A stretch of 15,591 nt of DNA from Beroe ovata (lineage: Eukaryota; Ctenophora; Nuda; Beroida; Beroidae): positions 19,035 to 34,625 of the forward strand of contig CAMPET010000433.1 of NCBI GenBank assembly GCA_946803715.1, given 5' to 3'. The notes beneath the pieces are model-generated. The model worked only from the letters and a program-made list of their open reading frames with translations, searched no databases and was not told the origin of the DNA. The translations under genes were made by a program, and so were the position numbers. This document shows, piece by piece, positions 1 through 9,615 of the stretch (the stretch's first letter is position 1; each line of letters opens with the position of its first letter).

Positions 1-6
1 ACACAA

Positions 7-46
<40 letters not shown>

Positions 47-73
47 CACACTCACACACACACACACACTCAC
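1..73. repeat. (CA)n microsatellite
   Basis: Imperfect run of ca dinucleotides with a few interruptions (agta, actc). Confidence 0.95.
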
Positions 74-790
74 CCGCTTCTCTACTCAATGATAAAGAGG
101 AAAAAAAGAGAATTTCACTTCTTCCTGGTTTCATCTAAACTCTTTTCGTGAGACGATACTTCATTAATTAAGTTGGTGTGACTGGGGAACTAATTACAAC
201 ATAGGATTGGATAGAATGGAGCTTCAGTTATCGAGAAAAGTTTGATCTTACATCCTTCTAAAGGTGTGCCGTTACAAAAATGTTCGTTTGATGGCCCTGA
301 ATTTTTAGGTTGAGTAAGTGTAATAAATAACCTAAACCTCGCGAGAACTTTAGTTTAAAGGAATTATTCCGTATACATCATCTCAAAAAATACCCAATTA
401 CAGTATAACCACGACATTTCAACATTCACATTTCTTTCTACATCACCGCAGTAGACTCCATCCCATCGTATCACTGGTCGAAATATCTATCGTAAAAGCT
501 AGTGTACATCAAATAGTGTATGTGTCCTAAGTCCTTGGTATGCGACATACGGAATATGCAGTCGAGAGTTCATATATTCTATACGGGAATGTTACTCGTT
601 GGTTCTATAATGGTTCACCGTTCTCAGATCTGTATCATGCTGGTATGTTCTATACGAAATCATTTTTCTATATGTTCTATACTCTATGAAATGTTGAGTT
701 TTGGGATTGGTCGTCTCAGTTACAAAACACAGTGCGAGTGTTGGTGATATCAAATGTTGAAAAGTTACAAATTCTCACTGCCAACTATTG

Positions 791-840
791 TGTGTGTGTG
801 TGCGATTGTGTGTGTGTGTCGTGGGCGTGTGACAAATATG
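791..840. repeat. Imperfect (TG)n microsatellite
   Basis: Several tgtgtg runs split by cgatt and cgtgggc. A short palindromic stretch (gtgtacagtgtacac) and a CA run follow at about 873-902. Confidence 0.8.
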
Positions 841-1019
841 TGTTGACACACAGCATAAACTGAACAGCATACGTGTACAGTGTACACACTGTCACACACA
901 CGCATAGCTAGATGCATCACTCACGATAGTTAATAGCAGTTAACAGAACATCAAACGATGAGTGAAAGCCGAAAGGTTCGTGATTAAACACATTATGACG
1001 TCATCACTTCATCACGTAC

Positions 1020-3221
1020 CTTGATACTTGTCCCCAGTACCAAATCTGATCTTGGAGTTCATCAGAGCACCCTGAAACAGATCGTAGGAATAAATATACG
1101 GAAAAATCGTCAACTGATATCATAGAGGTGTCAGCGTGAGGGAATGTCCGCTTTATCAAACCGCTTTTACATGGAACAATGTGTTACTCTTGCGTGTGAT
1201 GTTCGGTTAGAAGTCAATAAAACATGGGTTTTTGTGTGTGTGTGTGTGTNTTGTGTGTGTGTGTGTGTGTTTTTTAAATATAAGGTCAGAGTTGTGATGT
1301 GGAATATGACTGTTTAAACACCGGAGTTTTCTGGTATACCACGCAGCGTCGCGTTGTCGCGTGCAGATAGTTACTGTTCGCTATGCTACACTACCTGTAA
1401 CGGTATGTTACGGTACGTGTAACGGTATGTAATGGTACGTGTAATGGTATGTTACATATGATGATTATGAGGGATGTTCTACAATGATGTGTACTGTGGA
1501 GTTAGTGAAGCGAACACAGGATCGCTGGAGCCGAACAACATATATACAGTGATTCAGATAGCAAGACTTGGTCTAAGTCAACATCGAATAGCAGGAGGTT
1601 ATAGAGCTGGGTATATGTTCGCTTTCAGTCTGGATACTGGATGCGGCACTTTGGATTTGAATACCGGATGTTCAACCGGATATTATGCACATTTCTTGTG
1701 AAATTACCATGTCATGACACACTGTGTATGCCACATACAGAGAATGTATGCCCAGACAGTGGCTGTCAAGATGACAATTGTCACCAGACCAATCACCACT
1801 CTCTCCCTCCCCCTCTGGTTTTACCCGTGATGATAGCTCACACTCAGATCATCATATGACAGATTGTATGTGTTTCCCTGTGATAACACGACATTTATAC
1901 TGAAATATCCCGTAATACAGTCTACAGTCTACAAAAGATGGTCAAAACATGAACGTTGTAAATACATGTGTTACGGAATCACGTGATTAGGAACGTGTCA
2001 GGAACGTGTTAACTTTCCTCAAAATAGACCGGGGTCTTATCTGACATAATCTGACAGCTGCTGTGATAGCAGTGGCAGAGACCTGATTTGATTCAGTTAA
2101 TTAGATTCAGCTAATTAAAGGGGAACTCATTATAACTCAGGGAAGCACAGTGTCGCAGGTGATCTGCCCCGATTGAAAGTGTACCTATTTTCTTAACTGA
2201 AATCTGAGTAGTAAAATACTAAGATACTACATTGAGTGTACACTTTCTAGTCTTCCAGTTATAGAACATTGCACACTGGTGTCAGGTGACAGTAAAATAT
2301 TTTCAACGAATATTTTTGGTGTGGTACAAGGTGTGCTATGTAAAACCTCTTTAATTGGTGCAGTGAATCCCAGATTGTTCATACAAATCAGGATCAATGT
2401 TAACAACATGATGTCACGGTTGGCATTAATCAGGGCGCTGTCACCCACCTTGTTTTTGGCTGGCGACTTCTCCCTGTGACCTGACTTCAGGAGACCGTGT
2501 ATCATGGAGCTGTCTCGTGTCAGAATGTCGCGATGAGGTGGACTCGGACTGTCTGGGGGGCCGCGGCGGGATGTTGGGTGGACCTCCAGGACCTGAAACT
2601 GATTCAGCGATCTCCAATCTTTACTTTATACGGCAAATTGGTGGAAGAAATCTCACGAAGTCATATTCATAAATAGTAAATAGTTGAAGATAGTGATCGG
2701 AGAAGCAGCTTATGATGAAGAGTTGAAGATACATAGAATCACGGAGGGTAATATCCACACCTGAAACTATTTCCTTGACGTAGTTGCCGGGGAAGTACCC
2801 AACTTGTTGAGTTCTCGTGTTTGTCCCATTCCACCACTTGTTAGGGTCGGGGGGAGCGCGGTTCATTATAACCACATCTTTCTGTGGGAGTGAGGAAAAC
2901 TCGGAATATCGACATTATCAGCATCGGTTCCAATAGATATATACATATTGAACAAAGTTAAGCTCTGTTCTCCATGTTTGCAGGGGGTTGCAACCCCGCT
3001 ACCAGTTTAAATGCACTTCCTCACCTCACATGGGTTTACATCTAACCAAGAATATTGGTAAAAAGTGTACTAACAAACTGTCAAATACAAAATATGTGAC
3101 AAATAACGATATCATTTTGTCGAAAAGTTTCCAACTCTACACTGCCACTCACCTCCCTGAGTTCAATCTCCCCATTTGTCAACGGGATAAAGTCATGTAC
3201 AGCTTCAAATCGGTATGACAT
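1020..3221 (-). CDS. PI3-kinase p85-like regulatory subunit, 5' part (four exons, partial)
   Basis: Seen: four minus-strand exons with GT-AG borders and matching phases: 3221-3153, 2881-2761, 2592-2449 and 1071-1020. Exons 1-2 form one SH3 domain: start MSYRFEAVHDF (AVHDF in the ALYDY position), acidic GEIELRE, then NKWWNGTNTRT and GYFPGNYVKEI. Exon 3 is proline-rich (NIPPRPPRQ, then Ser/Arg-rich). Exon 4 reads LQDQIWYWGQVSR, like the WYWGDISR start of the p85 N-terminal SH2 domain. Known: p85 binds and restrains the PI3-kinase p110 subunit and docks on phosphotyrosine through its SH2 domains. Inferred: the cytosolic regulatory subunit of class IA PI3K; the rest of SH2, the coiled coil and the second SH2 would lie beyond base 1. 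I found no RhoGAP (BH) exon between SH3 and SH2, unlike vertebrate p85. The start ATG is preceded by an in-frame TAA. Introns are 271, 168 and 1377 bp. Alternative: another SH3-SH2 adaptor. Confidence 0.72.
1232..1270. repeat. (TG)n microsatellite with an undetermined base
   Basis: A tg run interrupted by n at 1250, probably a sequencing or assembly ambiguity in the repeat. Confidence 0.95.
1397..1462. repeat. 22-bp minisatellite, three copies
   Basis: Units at 1397-1418, 1419-1440 and 1441-1462 share the pattern gtaaYggtatgt followed by ayggtacgt. The third copy decays at its end. Confidence 0.85.
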
Positions 3222-3396
3222 TCCTTATTTTCATTATACTGGTCTCTTATCTCCAAATTCCGCGTTTGACATCCTGATGGGTGTGGTTGTAGTTCAATGA
3301 GGAAATGTGAATACTTTAGGTACTCGAGGAAATATTCTATTGATAAGAAGATTCAGGATAGAAGACTCCTAAATCAATTCAAAGTTAGACTGTAGT

Positions 3397-4782
3397 TTAC
3401 AATTGCATATTCGGCCTGAAAACATCTATTCTGTACATAGCATTGGAATCTGAAGTTTGTTTTGTTCTTGGATCTGGCACATAACCGCCAAACAAATAAA
3501 TACTATTACCAGCCTTCACAGTTCTATGGAATATTGAACCTCTAGGCGTGAACTTTGGTGGATTTTTTGAAACTGGTAACCATGATATTGAGTTATCTGT
3601 GAGAACTTTCTCAATGTCAAGGATGAATGTATGAAAAAAGTCTTGTCTATACATTTCATCATCAGTTGGTTTTCTTTCAAAGTCTACTTCAAAGACATCT
3701 GGATGTGTCATGCTCTCTTTAATGTAGTTGTATCTTTGAAAGTATATCAAAGTGTTTTGCACTCTTACGTAGTCACTGAGTGAGAGTGGATACATTCCAT
3801 TGTAAGCATTAAGGTTTTGAACTTTAATGGGTGTATACTTGATAGAACTATAATCTTCCCCAAACTCAATAATCCATGCATCATTTCTTACAAAAAACTT
3901 ATTAGGTTCATCCTCAATTTTGGTGAGACCTCCATACATTAGAAGTCTGTGATCATCTATCTTTGCTATGGTGTGATCTCTTCGACTATGTGGACAAGTG
4001 AATGATTGAGCCCTTTTCTTTACATATTTGTTGTCCTCCCAGACAAGATGGCACAATTCAAGTGTATCTGACATTTGAAATAGCTGATTCATTCCACCAC
4101 TCAAAATTAATTTTAATGAATTCTTATCTGAACCCAGGCATATAGATTGATGTGAAAATCTAGTCTTTTCCAAATTTCCAACCTTGTACCACAAATTTTG
4201 TGAGATATCGTACACGTGTATATCATCATAGAACTGATCAACAGGTCTAATACTGGATATTCGAGAAAGTATCAATCCACCTGTAACAACAAGGCTATCT
4301 TGTAATTGAGTAAGACTAAATGATGAACGTGGGGATGGAGGCAAACCATTAGTGGATATCCTCTGCCAATTTTTATCCAAGACATCAAAACCAAACAAAT
4401 CATTGAAGAAAAAGGTCCTTGAAGAATTTTCACCTCCATAAACGTAAATTTTTTTGCCATAAAATCCAATTCCAAAAACACTTCTAGGTGCAGGGATATT
4501 TAGTTGAGAAATACTTTTGCTTGTTTGTCTATGATTGAAATGCAAACCACTAATTTGCTTCAACTTAGAGCAGCTCCTCCAAATAAAGTTTCCTTGTCTA
4601 GAATGTGAATGAAAGACTCTTATCTTTTGCCTGAACAAGGAAATGCAGAGTTTCCGCCATATATAGCAAACTTTAGCAGATTCTTGAAGTTCAGTAATGA
4701 CTGACAGATGTGATAAAATGAACTCCAACAATTCCTCTGGGAGATTACCTAACTCCATCTCAAACTTTGGACAAATATTCAT
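3397..4782 (-). CDS. Intronless F-box/kelch protein, FBXO42-like
   Basis: Known: FBXO42 is a substrate receptor of SCF ubiquitin ligases; its F-box binds SKP1 and its kelch propeller binds the substrate. Seen (461 aa from this start): the F-box begins GNLPEELLEFILSHLS at about residues 12-54. Five kelch-type blades follow, marked by double glycines near residues 116, 168, 229, 284 and 432. FNDLFGFDV, FYDDIHVYD and RNDAWIIEF match the blade pattern of FBXO42. The final blade, separated from the others, reads IYLFGGYVPDPR and then SDSNAMYRIDV, like the isolated last FBXO42 blade. The long disordered region of vertebrate FBXO42 is much shorter here. The frame opens upstream at 4845, but 4782 is preferred: the F-box starts soon after it and a TATA-like element lies about 50 bp upstream. 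MELGNLPEELLE (start 4758) is an alternative. The lack of introns suggests a retrocopy or lineage-specific loss. I see no disabling mutation. Confidence 0.82.
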   Translation of the reverse strand: MNICPKFEMELGNLPEELLEFILSHLSVITELQESAKVCYIWRKLCISLFRQKIRVFHSHSRQGNFIWRSCSKLKQISGLHFNHRQTSKSISQLNIPAPRSVFGIGFYGKKIYVYGGENSSRTFFFNDLFGFDVLDKNWQRISTNGLPPSPRSSFSLTQLQDSLVVTGGLILSRISSIRPVDQFYDDIHVYDISQNLWYKVGNLEKTRFSHQSICLGSDKNSLKLILSGGMNQLFQMSDTLELCHLVWEDNKYVKKRAQSFTCPHSRRDHTIAKIDDHRLLMYGGLTKIEDEPNKFFVRNDAWIIEFGEDYSSIKYTPIKVQNLNAYNGMYPLSLSDYVRVQNTLIYFQRYNYIKESMTHPDVFEVDFERKPTDDEMYRQDFFHTFILDIEKVLTDNSISWLPVSKNPPKFTPRGSIFHRTVKAGNSIYLFGGYVPDPRTKQTSDSNAMYRIDVFRPNMQL

Positions 4783-4831
4783 GGGTGATGTATAGTAGAT
4801 ATCTGTAAATTTACATACTACCAAGAAGCTT

Positions 4832-4837
4832 CTTATA
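4832..4837 (-). promoter_or_regulatory. Possible TATA box of the F-box/kelch gene
   Basis: The minus strand reads ACTATAAGAAG. A start about 30 bp downstream would give a 5' leader of roughly 20 bases before the ATG at 4782. This is a weak consensus match only. Confidence 0.3.
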
Positions 4838-4943
4838 GTATGCAAAAATAATATAATAGGTCAGTGCTGTTAAACATATTTTCAACTCAATTCCATTCAA
4901 TATTTATGAAAGTGTTCGTCATACATGGGAAGTTAAACAATTT

Positions 4944-5046
4944 GTAGGATTTTACCCTACCGTCGGTGCGCACGATTTTCAATCCGCGCGATTTCAATCT
5001 TGCCAGGGATAAAATCCCGCCAGCAAGGTTAGGGTGAAATCCTACA
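4944..5046 (+). repeat. Left terminal inverted arm of the foldback element
   Basis: It pairs with 5731-5840. Outer and inner ends are complementary to each other, and a smaller hairpin, GGGATAAAATCCC flanked by CTTGC / GCAAG, sits inside. Confidence 0.8.
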
Positions 5047-5280
5047 ACTAAACAATATGAAAAGTTTGGTATATATGCATTACATATATTATATGCAATA
5101 AGTTTGTGCTAGCAATAAGATTATTTTGTAACGAAGCTAATATAAAATGAGTTTTTCCATGTACATGTCCGCTATTCATTGCGCGCGAAGTTGTCGATCG
5201 CTGATAGACTCTGTCGAGAATTTAGTTTTGCGCGCGCGGCGCAAACTTATTCTCGCGGCTTGCATCAGCGGTCTGGCATT

Positions 5281-5605
5281 GCCGGATGTTATCTGTCTGT
5301 TCCCGCGCTGCGTGACCCAAATACTCCGCGCGCGCTGCGCGTCTCCGTGGTTTGGGTCCCGGGTATTACGATTCCCGCGAAAATATCCGGGAGCAAATTT
5401 TTGCTCCCTATTAAGTCATTACGCCCATATATGGAATGATATGCGCGCGTTCCCTGAATTTTAGCGCTGCGATCCACTCATTTTAGATTTGCGAGGATTG
5501 TGTTTCCGCACTGGATAATCAGCTGATACCCGTATAAGGAATAACTAGGTAGCAGGGCATATGTNAGCGCAGCCACTGTGAAACAGTGGACAGATAACAT
5601 CCGGC
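5281..5605. repeat. Internal inverted 17-mer pair and serial palindromes
   Basis: GCCGGATGTTATCTGTC at 5281-5297 recurs inverted at 5589-5605. Between or next to these are perfect hairpins: GACCCAAA 5314-5321 with TTTGGGTC 5351-5358; GGGAGCAAA-TT-TTTGCTCCC at 5389-5408; CCACTGT-GAA-ACAGTGG at 5573-5589; and GTCTGGC-ATC-GCCAGAC at 5608-5624. Confidence 0.85.
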
Positions 5606-5730
5606 AAGTCTGGCATCGCCAGACAAGCGCGAAGTTTTGTTGTCACATCTTATCTGACCTATGTTTTTGATCGCGCGCGCTCCTTTATCGATGGTCAAAA
5701 CAGGCCTTTGATGCACGAGCGGCTTGTTTG

Positions 5731-5840
5731 TATAAAGGATTTCATCCTACCCTTACTGGCAGGATTTTATCCCTGGCAAGGGTGAAGACTGAAGGGCGGA
5801 ATGACAATTGCGCGGCGCCGACGGTAGGGTATAATCTTAC
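5731..5840 (-). repeat. Right terminal inverted arm of the foldback element
   Basis: Its reverse complement begins GTAAGATTATACCCTACCG and includes CTTGCCAGGGATAAAATCC, matching the left arm with scattered differences and a diverged middle. Confidence 0.8.
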
Positions 5841-6010
5841 AAATATTTGGCAAATTTGGCTGATGTTTAGCAGATTGATGTCCCAAACTATTATAATCTT
5901 TTTTTAAAATATACCTTTTTATGGTGTACACAAACTTAACAGTTTAATAAACAATTTACTAGACAATCGAACTTATCTAACAGCAGTTATGCATTATGTA
6001 TTTTTTCTAT

Positions 6011-6016
6011 TTTATT
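6011..6016 (-). terminator. AATAAA polyadenylation signal of the LDLa receptor gene
   Basis: The minus strand reads gtAATAAAat about 105 bases after the stop codon. Confidence 0.5.
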
Positions 6017-6121
6017 ACATTTTGCTGTTTCCCTTCTGTAAAATAACATACAATATATCAGGTCCAACCTTTCTTTTCTGAAATATATCTTTTTATGAAG
6101 TCAGGTCCAAGTTTAGTTGAT

Positions 6122-9100
6122 CTACTCACTCAGTTGGTCAAATGCCTCAGGATTTCTTGAAGCATTCTGATGAGTATCATCCTGGGCTACTGCTTGCTTC
6201 ACTTCTTCCACACACTCAAGTCCATTCATCTCAATAGCTTTGTCTTCATTTGATGATGGAAAAATCTTTTGCATGATAATTGCAATCGTTTTGCTCAGCA
6301 TTTCATCATAAAGGAATGGATTAATCACTGAATTGATTGGTAGGATAATTATTGAAAATACTGAGTACCATTGGGTGGCATCAACAACTTTGAGGGAATG
6401 AATAATGGCTATGATGATAAAGGGAATCCAGCATACACAATCAGTCAGGATGATAGCAGATATTTTACGTTGGGTTGCCTTATGCCTCTTTTTAAACCTA
6501 TTGCCCAGCTTATCAGTTGACTGCTTTGAAACTGATAATATGATAAAATAGGAGAATGCAATGATGATAAAGCATGCAAAGTTTAGAAACAATATGCTCC
6601 ACACATATTTTCTTTGAGGGTCTGATGAAGTGACAAAATATTTGAACATGCAAGTTGCATCATTGCCATAAAACTCAAGTTTTTGCTTTTGTAGCTCACC
6701 ATAATCCATTGAGAACATCTCATTCACCATCTTGATAAGAACTTTCCATTTTAGGGCCTTTTTCTGCATCCTGCCATAATATTGAGATATAACTTGGAAA
6801 TGCTTGTCCTTATCCAAAAATCCTATGAAAACCTTGGACCTGGGATCATGATACAGCCCATTAACAAAGGAGTCCTCAAGACTTGCCATTATGGGAATAA
6901 CTGCCACTGCCACTGAGCTTAGTAGTATAAGACTTACTTGAACTAAAAGCAGTATGATGTTTCTCCTATGAAGTCCTTGACTAGTAATCCCCAATCTTTT
7001 TAACACTGACTTGGCTCTTATAACACTGAGCAATGTCATAGAAAGAAGAGATGTCTGAGACCCTACTGTATTCAAAACTCCCAATAGAGAGCATCTAATA
7101 TCTGTTAGCCATTTAGTTTGTTCAAAGCAGTAATTTTCCATGTATACAATGTCCATGGCTGCAATAGACAGAAGATAGATGCCAATCATTAAGTCCCCAA
7201 AGTTTATTAGTAGCATGAACACTTTGTTTGTCAAAGACGTGATGTTCTTGGCTTTTGCCACGGCTAAAGTGCTCCTTATCAAAGCAAACACGTTGAAAAT
7301 TAATGAAGAGGATCCAAATACCCAAGCAGAGGTCTTCTTAGCAGTACCATCCAGTAACTCTTTTGAACATTCATCATTGCATTCATCCGATATATCTGAA
7401 CAGTGGAAAACCCCATCACATTTCTGTGTCTTTGGAATGAACTGACTTGTTTCCCCACACCTAAAATGGTTGGTACAATTTGCCTCATCCGAGCTGTCGC
7501 CACAATCATCCACCAAGTCGCATACTTTGGAATATGGGTAACATCTCAGGTTATTTTTGCAGACGAATATTCTGTTGGTGAACCATCCACGTGCCCTCGA
7601 AAGGAATGCAAGGTAAGGCTTATCTTTGTGATCAAGCCCTTTGGCATAAGTCTTGACTCTCTGTAGTAACTGTGTTGGACATGAATGTTCTGTAGGTATG
7701 ACAGCTAGTGGACAATGTGAATCAGAACATGCATTGGTACAGCTCCTGAACACATAGTTCTCACCGTATACATGATCACATGTACTAGAAACATGTGGCA
7801 GGACAAATGATTCGCGAACCGGTTCAAGACCAAATACAAAGTGATCAGGAAATTTGAAGTACCGTCCTAAGCAGGGTGTGTTTGTAAGCCTCTCAATGCT
7901 TGACATTCCTCTAACACAATAAGACATGTGATAAGCCCAGCCTAATTGGCCGTTGTCCAAGGGTTGTATGACATCCTGCAAATCTGTATAAATGTCCGGG
8001 AAGATCCTGGACACAAAACAGACATTATTCTCGATGTCACAGCTCTCTAATCCATCACAGAGAAGATCCATTTCCACATACCCCGACTCTTCACCCCTAC
8101 ATAAGAATACATCCTGACATTCACTGTCTTCAATGACATATCTCAGTGTGGGACCATGGCCACAGGTCGGCCATAACGAACCATCCTCGTCCTCCCCACC
8201 GATGCAGTCTGTGAGACCGTCAGTCAGCCAGGATATGGGTATTGGTAACTTTTTCCTCAACCTGCCCCGTCTTTCGCATTTCTTTCTCATCATCCTGAAG
8301 CAAGCATGATGATCCTCATCACTTTCATCTTCACAATCTGAGTTTCCGTCACAAATTTTATGCTTGTGTACAAGACACTGCGCAGTTATCTGCTCACATG
8401 CACCTTCCAGATAATCATCACATATAACTCTGGGCATCTTTATACATGTTATCTGACCAGAAACTGTCGTTGGATATCCATTCACAAGACAACTCACAGC
8501 CACTTTTTCCCTATCGGTACAATTAGTCTGGTCAATGTAATCATAGCAATATGCAAAGCCGGGAAAACATCTCATGTTATCAGTCAACACAACCATTTTA
8601 TCATGCTTTACTCCATACTTTAAGCACTTCTGAACGCTGTCATCGACTGACTCACAATTCCTTTCATCCTTTCCGTTTTTACAGTCCTTCCTACCGTCAC
8701 AAATCATACCTGGACTAATGTACTGTAGAGGCTCTTGCCTTTTAGGTCGACAGTAAAAACCATATTTCACTCCATTGCACTTAGATTCGTCCTCACAATT
8801 GCCATTAGCTCTAAGGTCACATACATTGTTGCAGATCAGGTTTTTGGCAATCACTCCGGCGACGGGTAGCATTTCGTATTTGCGGTCACTGTCACATAGT
8901 TCCTCATCAATAGCCGTGTTTTTACATTCATACCTGCCGTTACAAAATATCTCATCGTCAAAACGTCTATCAAATTCTATGATTTCATATAAACCTTCAT
9001 TGGGGACTGTCCGCTCCCCATCCGTGTTACACAAGAACTTTCCACAGAGTGCAGCCGCTTCTTTATCTACAATGTCCTTGCCCAGCGAATCAATACCACA

Positions 9101-9615
9101 CAGTTGATAGAAGTATGGATCGTCCCAGCACCTATTCTCAAAGAATATTGCTGTGTCTTCATAGTAGATGGCTGCACTGAAGCATTTGAAGAATATCGCG
9201 CCACTCTTTTCGTCCTTGCACACATTCTTCATGAACCCGTTGTATTCTGTGATCTGGCAGTTGAATTTTGAGTCTGAAACATAAAACTGCGTAGCAATCA
9301 GAATCATTATTCACCAAAATTAGATGCTCAGCAATATCGATAATTGCTTGGTAATAAATCTACTGTTCCTCTGTGCGGGAACTTTCGTTAATAAACACAC
9401 TGCTCTATCGACATCACTAACATGTTCACGTGACAGCTATTTTCTCTGACATCATACTGTCACACCAATACTTACAAACCTATCATAGACAATATAATGA
9501 TGAAATGGTGGCAATTTGTCAGTGACTTACCGTTCCCTCGATGTTGGCTAGCAACGATAGCAACCTCACAAACAAAGCACGATAGAATAACGAGGCGATA
9601 TACGTCCTTCATCAT
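6122..9615 (-). CDS. LDLa-array receptor with LGR/GRL101-type seven-helix domain
   Basis: Seen: exons 9615-9531 and 9273-6122 (minus) join in phase 1 across a 257-bp GT-AG intron to give 1078 aa. Exon 1 encodes a signal peptide (MMKDVYRLVILSCFVCEVAI). The long Cys-rich ectodomain holds about nine LDLa-like modules. The clearest are ICDGNSDCEDESDE (spliced residues about 335-348), VCDLVDDCGDSSDEANC (612-628) and KCDGVFHCSDISDEC (646-660). Seven helices span about 677-1018. TM2 reads GDLMIGIYLLSIAAMD, like LGR/relaxin receptors, and TM7 ends INPFLY. TM3 ends SVIRAK where a DRY-type motif normally sits. Extracellular loop 2 is about 90 residues. The cytoplasmic tail is about 60 residues. Known: LDLa modules bind calcium; LGR-type receptors couple to G proteins. 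Inferred: a plasma-membrane receptor with unknown ligand. No leucine-rich repeats lie between the last LDLa and TM1, unlike snail GRL101 or RXFP. Without exon 1 the frame would start at 9307 with no signal peptide. Confidence 0.85.
9531..9615 (-). CDS. Signal-peptide exon of the LDLa receptor
   Basis: ATGATGAAGG opens 28 codons with a hydrophobic core (LVILSCFVCEVAIVA), then QHRGN and a consensus donor, G followed by gtaagtc. The acceptor at 9274 (ttttatgtttcag) restores the frame as Asp-Ser-Lys-Phe. The exon is too short to stand out as an open frame by itself. Confidence 0.8.

Larger units (their letters stand above)
1..1019 (-). other. Probable intron of the p85-like gene, microsatellite-rich
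   Basis: The 1071-1020 exon ends at a good donor (G then gtacgtg), so this stretch should be intron on the minus strand. I saw no further SH2 coding exon on the minus strand here. It contains CA/TG microsatellites at 1-73 and about 791-840. The open frame at 520-747 on the plus strand has no recognisable features and is probably chance. Confidence 0.5.
1072..2448 (-). other. Large intron of the p85-like gene (1377 bp)
   Basis: It lies between a good donor (G then gtgggtgac) and a good acceptor (ctgtttcag), and both sides are phase 1. Inside are a TG microsatellite broken by an n, a 22-bp minisatellite and a short duplicated AT-rich block at about 2086-2117. I searched the minus strand for RhoGAP-like exons and found none convincing. 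Plus-strand open frames at 1474-1701 and 1641-1859 look like chance. Confidence 0.5.
4941..5843. mobile_element. Foldback-type / long-TIR non-autonomous DNA transposon
   Basis: Two arms of about 100 bp lie in inverted orientation: 4944-5046 and 5731-5840. Each contains ACCCTACCGTCGG, GCCAGGGATAAAATC and GGATGAAATCC or a close variant, in mirrored order. Each arm is itself self-complementary, since its outer edge GTAGGATTTTACCCTA pairs with its inner edge TAGGGTGAAATCCTAC. The interior is GC- and CpG-rich, unlike its flanks, and carries an inverted 17-mer pair (5281-5297 / 5589-5605) and several perfect palindromes. No transposase frame is convincing; the open frames inside (for example 5147-5464) look like by-products of the repeats. 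A target-site duplication is unclear: flanks aacaattt and aaatattt match at 6 of 8 positions. An n lies at 5565. The element sits between the end of the LDLa receptor gene and the start of the kelch gene. Confidence 0.8.

Noticed and set aside
1-73. CRISPR or telomere-like array
   Set aside because: Simple CA dinucleotide repeat in a eukaryotic intron, with no spacer structure or telomere unit.
520-747. 75-codon plus-strand open frame with tatgttctata-type repeats
   Set aside because: Low complexity, no splice or start context, no recognisable domain; lies in a probable intron.
1474-1859. Two overlapping plus-strand open frames
   Set aside because: No similarity or motif seen, and they are antisense within the large p85-like intron. 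Probably chance.
1840-1901. Minus-strand tttcag followed by a short open stretch, considered as a RhoGAP exon
   Set aside because: It ends in a stop with no usable donor, and the residues do not resemble RhoGAP.
2227-2505. 92-codon minus-strand open frame
   Set aside because: It overlaps the proline-rich exon in a different frame and runs into the following intron. The phase-consistent p85-like exon explains the coding signal better.
5147-5464. 105-codon plus-strand open frame (and overlapping frames on both strands)
   Set aside because: Lies inside the palindromic GC-rich foldback element. Codons come from repeats, and no transposase motif is visible.
8775-9107. 110-codon plus-strand open frame
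   Set aside because: Antisense shadow of the LDLa-rich exon.
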